20,739 nucleotides of DNA. Origin: RGIG4140 sp045532865. Its GTDB lineage: Bacteria > Pseudomonadota > Alphaproteobacteria > CAAHEQ01 > UBA3637. The stretch is taken from assembly GCA_045532865.1 (NCBI GenBank), contig JAZSGT010000005.1, forward strand, positions 1-20,739, read 5' to 3'. The notes under the pieces were generated by a model. The model was not told where the DNA came from. It saw only the letters and a list, made by a program, of their open reading frames with translations, and did not search any database. Positions 1-5,474 of this stretch are shown here, one piece after another; position 1 is the stretch's first letter, and each line of letters opens with the position of its first letter. Made by a program: the position numbers and the translations under genes.

Positions 1-1
1 C

Positions 2-52
2 ACTTCCACAACTCCTTGGCTCACAGAACGACATGGCTACGATCCGACTTAA
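2..52 (+). CDS. Possible 3' end of an upstream gene (partial)
   Basis: An open frame runs from the window edge to a TAA at 50-52 and would encode the C-terminal 16 residues TSTTPWLTERHGYDPT. I do not recognise the protein, and the tail does not look like Lon, which often precedes hup in proteobacteria. Being so short, it could be chance. It is listed because it ends just before the hup promoter and because this DNA is less AT-rich than the intergenic sequence that follows. Positions 53-90 hold only A- and T-runs. Confidence 0.25.
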   Translation, partial: TSTTPWLTERHGYDPT

Positions 53-90
53 AAAAAGATTTTTTTTTACAAAATAATGAAAAAAGAGTG

Positions 91-120
91 TTGACAATTT
101 TCTAAAATAGCCGTTAAGAT
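91..120 (+). promoter_or_regulatory. Probable hup promoter (sigma70-type)
   Basis: A perfect -35 TTGACA lies at 91-96, with an 18-bp spacer to the -10 TAAGAT at 115-120. Transcription would start near 127 and give a leader of about 50 nt. The leader contains a small hairpin, AGGGA at 131-135 paired with TCCCT at 139-143, and a Shine-Dalgarno AAAAGGAG at 164-171. Confidence 0.65.
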
Positions 121-177
121 AGCGTTTGTAAGGGAGATTCCCTGTTTAACTCAAACACAGTTTAAAAGGAGTTTATT

Positions 178-459
178 ATGAACAAACAAGAATTAGTTGA
201 TGCAGTTGCAGCAGCATCCGGTTTACCAAAAACAGTTACATCCAAAGCTTTGGATTCATTCTACAATGTTGTTTCTTCAACAATCCAAAACGGAAATGAC
301 GAAGTTCGCATCACAAACTTTGGCACATTCTGCTCAACAAAACGCTCTGCTACAACAGGCCGCAACCCACAAACAGGGGAAACAATCAAAATTCCAGCTT
401 CATACCAACCGAAATTCCGTGCTGGTAAAGGCTTAAAAGAAATCGTCAACAAAAAATAA
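178..459 (+). CDS. hup: DNA-binding protein HU
   Basis: Encodes a 93-residue HU/IHF-family protein, against a usual length of about 90. HU is a small basic dimer that bends and compacts DNA in the nucleoid. The sequence shows the N-terminal helical start MNKQELVDAVA, the core ITNFGTF (about residues 45-51), the beta-arm signature GRNPQTGE with I-P-A (about 61-75), and the basic C-terminal stretch KFRAGKGLKEIVN. The arm proline of the RNPQTG motif, which intercalates into DNA, is present. The ATG follows a strong AAAAGGAG with 6 bases between. It has its own promoter and a strong terminator just downstream, so it is probably monocistronic. HU rather than IHF is inferred from overall similarity; the family assignment is firm. 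Confidence 0.96.
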   Translation: MNKQELVDAVAAASGLPKTVTSKALDSFYNVVSSTIQNGNDEVRITNFGTFCSTKRSATTGRNPQTGETIKIPASYQPKFRAGKGLKEIVNKK

Positions 460-469
460 TTTTTTTGTA

Positions 470-498
470 TTGACATTTCAAAAAAAGGATGATATAAG
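470..498 (+). promoter_or_regulatory. Probable tRNA-Val promoter inside the hup terminator
   Basis: A -35 TTGACA at 470-475 is followed by a 17-bp spacer and a -10 TATAAG at 493-498. The predicted start is near 505, about 12 nt before the mature tRNA. The -10 overlaps the left arm end and loop of the terminator hairpin at 481-514, so one short sequence would end hup transcription and start the tRNA. Confidence 0.6.
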
Positions 499-514
499 TG
501 TATCATCCTTTTTT
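481..514 (+). terminator. hup rho-independent terminator
   Basis: A 14-bp perfect stem pairs 481-494 (A6 then GGATGATA) with 501-514 (TATCATCC then T6) around the loop TAAGTG. It ends in a T-run and lies 21 bp after the hup stop. The same bases also carry the tRNA-Val -10 element. Confidence 0.85.
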
Positions 515-516
515 AA

Positions 517-593
517 GGGCGACTAGCTCAGCTGGTTAGAGCACCTCGTTTACACCGAGGGGGTCTGCGGTTCGAATCCGTAGTCGCCTACCA
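517..593 (+). tRNA. tRNA-Val (anticodon UAC)
   Basis: A 77-nt cloverleaf with encoded CCA. The acceptor stem is GGGCGAC (517-523) with GTCGCCT (583-589), including one G-U at the first pair. A D-arm AGCTCAGCTGGTTAGAGC follows. The anticodon stem is CCTCG/CGAGG (544-548/556-560), with loop TTTACAC and anticodon TAC at 551-553. The T-arm has loop TTCGAAT (571-577), then discriminator A590 and CCA 591-593. Valine with wobble U34 would read GUN codons. The order hup then tRNA-Val is common in alphaproteobacteria. The 3' 13 nt (581-593) recur exactly three times downstream. Confidence 0.97.
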
Positions 594-600
594 ACAAAAG

Positions 601-627
601 AACCACTCCTTGCGAGTGGTTTTTTGT
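601..627 (+). terminator. tRNA-Val terminator
   Basis: The stem pairs AACCACTC (601-608) with GAGTGGTT (614-621) around CTTGC, followed by a T-run. It starts eight bases after the CCA end. Copies of it follow each downstream repeat of the tRNA 3' end. Confidence 0.85.
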
Positions 628-633
628 TATGTA

Positions 634-770
634 GCGAACTATGGAGAGAGTGCAAACCCCCGAGGAAGAGGGGGGCAAGGTTCGGCGAGCTTTGCGAGCG
701 ATGCCATAGGCAGTCCGAGGCACGAGGACGAGGAACCATAAGTTCCGAGCAATCAAGTAGTCGCCTACCA
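634..770 (+). repeat. tRNA-Val-ended repeat, unit 1
   Basis: The unit begins GCGAACTA (634-641), runs through a locally GC-rich interior, and ends with TAGTCGCCTACCA (758-770), identical to the last 13 nt of tRNA-Val including CCA. The interior contains CCCCCGAGGAAGAGGGGG, a TGCC/GGCA hairpin near 692-712 and the near-palindrome GGAACCATAAGTTCC (732-746). It is followed by a terminator copy (AACCACTC 778-785 with GAGTGGTT 791-798 plus T-run). The spacing of the tRNA end to the next copy is 171 bp and to the tRNA itself 177 bp. No D-, anticodon- or T-arm can be formed, so this is not a tRNA gene. Confidence 0.85.
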
Positions 771-777
771 ACAAAAG

Positions 778-803
778 AACCACTCCTTGCGAGTGGTTTT
801 TTT
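778..803 (+). terminator. Terminator copy after repeat unit 1
   Basis: AACCACTC/GAGTGGTT stem with loop CTTGC and a seven-base T-run. It is a duplicate of the tRNA-Val terminator at 601-627. Confidence 0.7.
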
Positions 804-806
804 GTT

Positions 807-941
807 GCGACTATGGAGAGAGTGCAGACCTCCGAGGAAGAGGGGGCAAGGTTCGGCGAGCTTTTCGAGCGATGCCGTAGGCAGTCCGAGGCACGAGGAC
901 GAGGAACTATAAGTTCCGAGCAATCAAGTAGTCGCCTACCA
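807..941 (+). repeat. tRNA-Val-ended repeat, unit 2
   Basis: The 135-nt unit starts with GCGACTA (807-813), identical to tRNA-Val bases 519-525. It ends with TAGTCGCCTACCA (929-941), identical to the tRNA-Val 3' end, so its ends can pair over 7 bp as an acceptor-stem-like closure with a CCA tail. The interior differs completely from a tRNA and holds a TGCC/GGCA hairpin and the perfect inverted repeat GGAACT-ATA-AGTTCC (about 902-916). It is closely similar to unit 1 with point differences and lacks an inserted A in the 5' GCGACTA. Confidence 0.85.
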
Positions 942-948
942 ACAAAAG

Positions 949-974
949 AACCACTCCTTGTGAGTGTTTTTTTT
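949..974 (+). terminator. Terminator copy after repeat unit 2 (weakened)
   Basis: CACTC (952-956) pairs with GAGTG (962-966), followed by eight T. Relative to the other copies the right arm has lost GG, so the stem is shortened to five bp before the T-run. Confidence 0.5.
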
Positions 975-977
975 GTT

Positions 978-1246
978 GCGACTATGGAGAGAGTGCAGAC
1001 CCCCTAGGAAGAGGGGAAATAAAAAGCACAACCCCTTGTACGTTAAAATGCGCCACTAAATAACATCTAATAATAAAACACCTCCTTTATGTACCCAAGC
1101 GATTGTACACTGCAGTCGGCGTTTTATTTATTATCTGTCCATTTATTATGCACATTTTAACCCATCCATTATATAGAGGTTACTAGAAGTCCGAGGCACG
1201 AGGACGAGGAACTATAAGTTCCGAGCAATCAAGTAGTCGCCTACCA
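978..1246 (+). repeat. tRNA-Val-ended repeat, unit 3, with insertion
   Basis: The unit starts with GCGACTA (978-984) and ends with the tRNA-Val 3' copy TAGTCGCCTACCA (1234-1246). Its middle is replaced by a foreign-looking AT-rich segment (about 1015-1187) that contains the palindromic element at 1042-1161. The right part from 1188 (AGTCCGAGGCACGAGGACG) is nearly identical to 712 and 883. This unit and the truncated fourth unit share a further block, 1008-1105 matching 1318-1415 at a constant 310-bp offset. Confidence 0.8.
1042..1161. repeat. 120-bp imperfect palindromic (MITE-like) element
   Basis: The left arm at 1042-1082 starts GTTAAAATGCGC and ends AAAACACC. The right arm at 1118-1161 is its imperfect reverse complement (reversed it reads GTTAAAATGTGC and ends AAAACGCC). 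The arms are about 41-44 bp with a short loop region that itself holds two GTAC tetramers. Length and symmetry suit a non-autonomous inverted-repeat element or a stable hairpin. No transposase and no clear target-site duplication were seen. Confidence 0.5.
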
Positions 1247-1253
1247 ACAAAAG

Positions 1254-1278
1254 AACCACTCCTTGTGAGTGGTTTTTT
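1254..1278 (+). terminator. Terminator copy after repeat unit 3
   Basis: AACCACTC (1254-1261) pairs with GAGTGGTT (1267-1274), followed by a T-run. It is another copy of the tRNA-Val terminator. Confidence 0.65.
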
Positions 1279-1286
1279 GTTATGTA

Positions 1287-1436
1287 GCGAACTATGGAGA
1301 GAGTGCAGACCCCCGAGGAAGAGGGGAAATAAAAAGCACAACCTCTTGTACGTTAAAATGCGCCACTAAATGGAACCTCATAATAAAACACCTCCTTTAT
1401 GTACCCAAGCGATTGGACGAGGAATGTTTTATTTAG
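1287..1436 (+). repeat. Truncated fourth repeat unit
   Basis: The unit begins GCGAACTATGG at 1287 like unit 1 and carries CCCCCGAGGAAGAGGGG. It then repeats 1008-1105 at offset 310, so it carries the left arm and loop of the palindromic element (1352-1415). Only the first bases of the right arm (GTTTTATTTA at 1426-1435) survive. There is no tRNA 3' copy or terminator at its end. The rest of the gene-free stretch, 1437-1536, is AT-rich leader of the next gene. Confidence 0.7.
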
Positions 1437-1536
1437 ATGCCCCTGCCCTAAAAAGTATTTTGATAAAAAATAAATATCCTTGCTTTTTTTAATTAAATAT
1501 GCCCTACTATGATAAATACTACAAACAAGGATTATC

Positions 1537-2265
1537 ATGAAATTAATCACTTTTATTATCAGTTTATTCTTATTTATACAAGCACACGCTTATCCTCAAT
1601 TAACAGGGCAAATTGTTGACGAAGCCAATATAATTCACCCTGAAATTGAAAATACAATCATTCAAACACTCACAAAATATAACGCTCATAATATCGTCAT
1701 AACAACTGTTAATTCTTTAGACGGCATCCCAATCAACGAATATGCTAAAAACCTTGGCAACTTATGGGGGCTTGGAGATAAAAAATTAAACAATGGTATT
1801 GTCATGCTTATAGCGCCCAATGAAAGAAAAGTCTGGATTGCAACAGGCATAGGCATAGAAAAAACATTAACAAACTCTAAAGTTCAACAAATTATTAATA
1901 ACAAAATGTTGCCTTATTTAAAAGAGTCTGACTACAACAGAGCCACAATTGCCGGCGTCAATGGATTACTTTCACATCGAAAAGACTTTGCACCTTCTCT
2001 TTGGCACAAAATCACCCATATGAATTTTGAACTTTTAGTTGGTATACTCTTTTTAATTGCTTACTCAATTGGAGGATTTATTTTTGTGTATACAGCCCCA
2101 AGAGAAGAAAAATTAAAACGCTTTGGTCTTGTACTTATTGGTCTTATACTTATTTTTCTTTCATTATTGAAAAATATCTTAAAAGGCAAAGCAAGCTCAC
2201 ACAGAAGTGGAGGCTTTGGTGGAGGGGGTCGCTTTGGTGGCGGTGGTGCTGGTGGCTCATTTTAA
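1537..2265 (+). CDS. TPM-domain membrane protein (YgcG-like)
   Basis: 242 residues. A signal peptide (about 1-18, ending AHA) is followed by a TPM domain (about 20-150; Pfam TPM_phosphatase fold) with the typical opening LTGQIVDEANI, the core LGNLWGLGDKKLNNGIVMLIAP and the segment RKVWIATGIGIE. Two membrane segments follow (about 165-186 and 195-212), then a glycine-rich tail, GGFGGGGRFGGGGAGGSF. This layout matches YgcG-type proteins: an extracytoplasmic TPM domain anchored by C-terminal helices. The biochemical role of the family in bacteria is poorly defined; links to membrane-protein turnover or phosphatase activity come from distant homologues. Start: AAGGA seven nt before the ATG. A weak promoter candidate is TTGCTT at 1480-1485 with TACTAT at 1505-1510. 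No convincing terminator follows. Confidence 0.85.
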   Translation: MKLITFIISLFLFIQAHAYPQLTGQIVDEANIIHPEIENTIIQTLTKYNAHNIVITTVNSLDGIPINEYAKNLGNLWGLGDKKLNNGIVMLIAPNERKVWIATGIGIEKTLTNSKVQQIINNKMLPYLKESDYNRATIAGVNGLLSHRKDFAPSLWHKITHMNFELLVGILFLIAYSIGGFIFVYTAPREEKLKRFGLVLIGLILIFLSLLKNILKGKASSHRSGGFGGGGRFGGGGAGGSF

Positions 2266-2384
2266 ATGCAAAAATTCTGCAACTATTTTTCAACAAAGCA
2301 TCTTTTTAATCATAAAAATTTAATTGCTTTTTTTTTAACTTTATTTTAAAAATAAATAAATACTATTATTAAAAGCGAGGGATC

Positions 2385-3437
2385 ATGTTTTCAAAATTAT
2401 CAATTTGGATTAAGTTGTTTATTATTGTAATTTGTTGCATAATCATAACATTTAATTTTACAAAAAAGCCTTATTTTTCTGTTATTATTTGCTCCTATAA
2501 CTATGGGCATTTTTTATCACAAACCATTGATTCTGTTTTAGATTCTACATTTAAAAACTACGAACTTATTGTCGTAAATGATGGCTCCACAGATAAAACT
2601 TCTGAAATATTAAAAAAATATAAAAACAACCCTAAAATAACCATTATTGAACATGAAAACATGGGTCTTTCACTCTCTCGAAATAAAGCTATGAAAATTG
2701 CTAAAGGAAAGTACTTTTGGTTTGTGGATGCTGATGATTGGATTGACAAAAGAGCTCTTGAACAACTCCATTTAAAATCTCTAGTCTCCAATCCAGACAT
2801 TGTGTCATTTTACACTGGACCAGTTAATGCTACAGGTCAATTTATAGGCCTTTCTAGATATGATAAACTGCCTTATCGTTTAGAACTCAGTCCACACTCT
2901 ATTCACACAATCAATGATTTTTCACCACACGAAATTTTGACTTATCCAGTAACCTCAGGCAAACAAATATACAGACGAGAATTTATTCAAAAAAACAATA
3001 TTGAATTCCCTGCTAAGACACTATTTGAAGATGACGTCTTCTTTTTACATACACTTTTTTCAAATGCGCGCATTACAAGTATTTCTAGAGTTCTTTATTA
3101 TAAAAGAGCGCATTCCCAAGCTATTACTGCTGATAAATCAAAATATTTCGATTCCTATACCAGAATTGCAAAATATATTTGGGAAAGAACGCATTTAAAT
3201 CCCAAACATCAAGAAAAAGCAACCATAATTTCAAATATATATATCGAAGGCGTTCCAAATAGATGGAATTGGTTAAAAGAAGAGTTGAAGTATAAATTTT
3301 ATCCAGATCTTATTAAATTAAAAGAGTTCTTTGATGCACAACCAGATGATGCCTATTGGAAAAACAAAAAACAGTGGTATAGTGAATTCCTTAATTCACC
3401 CGACGTTCAAAAATATAAAGAAAAGCCTAAAATTTAA
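2385..3437 (+). CDS. Membrane-anchored family 2 glycosyltransferase
   Basis: 350 residues. One N-terminal membrane segment (about 9-24) is followed by a GT-A fold glycosyltransferase 2 domain. It opens with FSVIICSYNYGHFLSQTIDS (31-50), with the nucleotide-binding VVNDGSTD (63-70). The metal-binding DXD-type motif is VDADDW (114-119). An acceptor-side acidic motif FEDDVFF lies at 214-220, where the catalytic base would be. The donor and acceptor sugars cannot be read from the sequence; polysaccharide or glycan assembly at the inner membrane is the likely role. No other glycan gene is adjacent, so it seems to be a stand-alone gene. Start: GCGAGGGA then ATC before the ATG. A possible promoter is TTGCTT 2324-2329 with TAAAAA 2347-2352. 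Confidence 0.88.
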   Translation: MFSKLSIWIKLFIIVICCIIITFNFTKKPYFSVIICSYNYGHFLSQTIDSVLDSTFKNYELIVVNDGSTDKTSEILKKYKNNPKITIIEHENMGLSLSRNKAMKIAKGKYFWFVDADDWIDKRALEQLHLKSLVSNPDIVSFYTGPVNATGQFIGLSRYDKLPYRLELSPHSIHTINDFSPHEILTYPVTSGKQIYRREFIQKNNIEFPAKTLFEDDVFFLHTLFSNARITSISRVLYYKRAHSQAITADKSKYFDSYTRIAKYIWERTHLNPKHQEKATIISNIYIEGVPNRWNWLKEELKYKFYPDLIKLKEFFDAQPDDAYWKNKKQWYSEFLNSPDVQKYKEKPKI

Positions 3438-3441
3438 AATA

Positions 3442-3465
3442 AAAGCCCCTTTTTCAAGGGGCTTT
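3442..3465 (+). terminator. Terminator after the glycosyltransferase gene
   Basis: AAGCCCCTT (3443-3451) pairs with AAGGGGCTT (3456-3464) around TTTC. The downstream T-run is short (TTTACATT), so termination may be partial. Confidence 0.65.
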
Positions 3466-3499
3466 ACATTATAAAATAATGTATACTGACCATTTTTAC

Positions 3500-3565
3500 T
3501 TGACAAAAATTAACAGATAATATATTATATATAAAGTACAATCAAAACAAATAACGGATAATATA
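3500..3565 (+). promoter_or_regulatory. hipBA promoter with direct-repeat operator
   Basis: A -35 TTGACA (3500-3505), a 17-bp spacer and a -10 TATTAT (3523-3528) form a strong promoter. Two direct repeats, TAACAGATAATATA (3511-3524) and TAACGGATAATATA (3552-3565), match at 13 of 14 positions with 41 bp between starts, about four helical turns. The first lies between -35 and -10 and the second abuts the hipB start codon. Binding by HipB to both would repress the operon, the usual logic for this family. Confidence 0.65.
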
Positions 3566-3868
3566 ATGACTTTTATTTTAAAAACGCCAACAGAAATAAT
3601 GACCGATTTAGCCTTTCGAATTAAATCTAAACGATTAGAACTTAATTTAACGCAAGAAGGTATCTGTTCAAGGTCCGGCGTCAGTCTCGGCTCTTTAAAA
3701 CGATTTGAGTCAACAGGTCAAATTTCACTTGAATCGTTACTCAAACTAGCACATGCTGTTGGTGCATTAGCCGATTTTGACACTCTTTTTTTAGCAAGAG
3801 AAAATAGAACAAGCTTGTTTGAATCAATCAATTATTCAAAAAAACGTCAACGAGGTAAATTAAAATAA
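3566..3868 (+). CDS. hipB: HipB-like antitoxin, XRE-family HTH regulator
   Basis: 100 residues. A helix-turn-helix domain of the XRE/Cro type spans about 15-70 (core LTQEGICSRSGVSLGSLKRFE at about 28-48, then ISLESLLKLAHAVGAL), followed by a short basic tail, KKRQRGKLK. Position directly upstream of a HipA homologue, with an 11-bp gap (3868 to 3879), marks it as the antitoxin/autorepressor of the pair. The ATG at 3566 lies immediately after an operator repeat and has only a weak Shine-Dalgarno (GGA at 3556-3558). An internal ATG at codon 12 would also keep the whole HTH, so the exact start is uncertain. The operator arrangement supports autoregulation. Confidence 0.88.
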   Translation: MTFILKTPTEIMTDLAFRIKSKRLELNLTQEGICSRSGVSLGSLKRFESTGQISLESLLKLAHAVGALADFDTLFLARENRTSLFESINYSKKRQRGKLK

Positions 3869-3878
3869 AGAGGGAAAT

Positions 3879-5072
3879 ATGATTAAGCTAAAAGTCTTTT
3901 TTAATGCTTATCAAAAAAAAATATTTGTTGGCATTTTAGAACAAAGAGATACTATTTTGTTTGAATATGCACCTTCTTTTTTAAAATTAGGAATTAGCTT
4001 ATCCCCCTTTATGCTTCCCCTTCAAGCTGGTGTATTTGAAGATAAAAAACAAACATTCGATGGTTTATTTGGATTATTTAACGACTCCCTTCCTGATGGT
4101 TGGGGGTGTTTGTTATTGGATAGATATTTGCAAAAACACGGCCTTTCGTATTATCAAATTACTCCCCTGCACCGTCTTTCTATTATTGGAGCACAAGCAC
4201 CTGGAGCGCTTGAGTATGAACCAGAAAGCACACCAAATGCACCGGATTTTGAAGAACTCAAATTAGATGTTCTTTCTGCAGGAGCTGACAAAATCATTCA
4301 AGGTGAAAGCTCCGAATTTTTGGAACACCTACGTACATTAAACGGTTCAACAGCTGGTGCAAGACCAAAAATCACAGCACTTGTCTCAAATGACTTTAAA
4401 ATAATTAAAAGTGGCAGAGAAAGTATTGATAACTTCACGCCTTGGATTATTAAATTTTCATCTGATTCAGATGATCGAAACCTAGGTGCATTAGAATATA
4501 TTTATTCCTTAATGGCAAAAGATGCTGGTATCGAAATGCCGGACACATATCTCTTCCCATCTAAAAGTTCAGCTGGACATTTTGCAACCAAACGATTTGA
4601 CCGAATTGGAAAAAACAAAATCCATATTCACAGTGCTTGTGGATTACTCCATGCCTCTCATCGAATCCCTACACTTGATTATGAAAACCTTATTCGACTT
4701 ACATCCCATTTAACCCATGATGAACGTGAAGTTGAAAAAATGGTTCGACTGATGATGTTCAATGTCAAATCCGGCAACAAAGATGATCATACAAAAAACT
4801 TTGCTTATCTTATGACAAAAGATTATCATTGGAAAATGACCCCTGCTTTTGATATTACCCCTTCTGCTGGGATTAATGGGGAACAAACAGCCATGGTCAA
4901 TGGAAAAGGACGCAATATTTTAAATGAAGATCTCATCCAAACAGCAAAAATATCTGGTCTTTCCTTAAATAAGATTACTCATATTTTAGAAAAAGTTGAA
5001 GCTGCTCTTTCAAAATATCCAAAACTTTTAAAAGAGTATGATATCCAAACAAATTTGGGTCCACTCAAATAA
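3879..5072 (+). CDS. hipA: HipA-family serine/threonine kinase toxin
   Basis: 397 residues, near the family norm of about 400-440. Seen: FNDSLPDGWG (68-76) in the N-terminal HipA domain; GSTAGARPK (156-164), the phosphorylation/P-loop-type motif with Ser157 in the position of the autophosphorylated serine of E. coli HipA; WIIKFSS (189-195) with the ATP-binding Lys; HFATKRFDR (234-242); the catalytic loop GNKDDHTKN (299-307); and the metal-binding PAFDITPS (322-329). All key kinase residues are present, so it is probably active. Known HipA kinases phosphorylate aminoacyl-tRNA synthetases such as GltX and cause growth arrest; the target here is unknown. Shine-Dalgarno AGAGGGAA precedes the ATG. 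No terminator follows; the next promoter begins three bases after the stop. Confidence 0.93.
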   Translation: MIKLKVFFNAYQKKIFVGILEQRDTILFEYAPSFLKLGISLSPFMLPLQAGVFEDKKQTFDGLFGLFNDSLPDGWGCLLLDRYLQKHGLSYYQITPLHRLSIIGAQAPGALEYEPESTPNAPDFEELKLDVLSAGADKIIQGESSEFLEHLRTLNGSTAGARPKITALVSNDFKIIKSGRESIDNFTPWIIKFSSDSDDRNLGALEYIYSLMAKDAGIEMPDTYLFPSKSSAGHFATKRFDRIGKNKIHIHSACGLLHASHRIPTLDYENLIRLTSHLTHDEREVEKMVRLMMFNVKSGNKDDHTKNFAYLMTKDYHWKMTPAFDITPSAGINGEQTAMVNGKGRNILNEDLIQTAKISGLSLNKITHILEKVEAALSKYPKLLKEYDIQTNLGPLK

Positions 5073-5074
5073 TA

Positions 5075-5103
5075 TTGCCTTTTTTCAAAAAATAGTGTAT
5101 AAT
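5075..5103 (+). promoter_or_regulatory. Promoter of the small acidic protein gene
   Basis: TTGCCT (5075-5080), a 17-bp spacer and the perfect -10 TATAAT (5098-5103) give a start near 5110. This suggests the downstream gene is expressed independently of hipBA. Confidence 0.65.
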
Positions 5104-5138
5104 AATTGAAAAGATAATTCACATAGAAAGGGGCTATC

Positions 5139-5381
5139 ATGGTTACAGAAAACGCAAAGAAAGCACTTAATGACATTGTTGATGGATTGTTAGGCAGTAC
5201 ACAAGCTGAAACAGATGCACGCGAAGCTGAAGAAGCAAAAAAATCAAAAGAGACAAATACTCCTGAGATTGAAGAAGCTAATGCTAGTGAATATATAGCA
5301 GTTCATTCTGAAAAAGATATCACCAAACCAGAAAAAGAGAATGATCAACGCCATTGGAATAACAACAGCAGAGATGTGTAA
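5139..5381 (+). CDS. Small acidic hydrophilic protein, unknown
   Basis: 80 residues, not recognised. It is highly charged and mostly Glu, Lys, Asp, Asn and Thr, with an N-terminal amphipathic helix (about 4-18, ENAKKALNDIVDGLLG). A low-complexity region AREAEEAKKSKE and a probably disordered C-terminal half end in HWNNNSRDV. There is no signal peptide, membrane segment or cysteine. It is likely a real gene: it has a consensus promoter, a strong Shine-Dalgarno (AAAGGGG) seven nt before the ATG and a terminator 42 bp downstream. Its own promoter argues against a role in the hipBA module, although it follows directly. Confidence 0.75.
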   Translation: MVTENAKKALNDIVDGLLGSTQAETDAREAEEAKKSKETNTPEIEEANASEYIAVHSEKDITKPEKENDQRHWNNNSRDV

Positions 5382-5423
5382 TCACTTGTTGAAATGTGTT
5401 TCTTATCCTCTTTTATTATCAAA

Positions 5424-5455
5424 AAAAAATCGCTGTTAAAAAACAGCGATTTTTT
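5424..5455. terminator. Bidirectional terminator
   Basis: AAAAAATCGCTGTT (5424-5437) pairs perfectly with AACAGCGATTTTTT (5442-5455) around AAAA. A- and T-runs on both sides let it end both the plus-strand gene at 5381 and the minus-strand gene ending at 5475. Confidence 0.85.
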
Positions 5456-5474
5456 CACTCATACTAGAAAGTTC

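Noticed and set aside
536..783. Minus-strand frames over tRNA-Val and the first repeat (67 and 77 codons, containing GFEPQTPSV-like text)
   Set aside because: These are antisense to the tRNA and its repeats, a common source of false protein calls.
624..1007. 127-codon open frame across the repeat array, with internally repeated peptide
   Set aside because: It exists because the repeat spacings (177 and 171 bp) are multiples of three. It crosses tRNA 3' copies and terminators, lacks a Shine-Dalgarno and has no protein-like composition.
634..1246. Additional tRNA genes in the repeats
   Set aside because: Only the 7-nt 5' end and 13-nt 3' end match tRNA-Val; no D-, anticodon- or T-arm can be drawn.
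581..1416. CRISPR array
   Set aside because: Repeats are over 100 bp, spaced 171-305 bp and not separated by unique spacers of constant length; no cas gene is present.
1..1440. Integrated mobile island at the tRNA-Val 3' end
   Set aside because: tRNA 3' copies resemble attachment sites, but no integrase, phage or conjugation gene lies between them or nearby, and the copies are only 171-305 bp apart. Kept only as one explanation of the array.
2266..2384. Terminator after the TPM gene from AAGCA and TGCTT
   Set aside because: Five-base stem with a loop of over 20 nt in AT-rich DNA; too weak to call.
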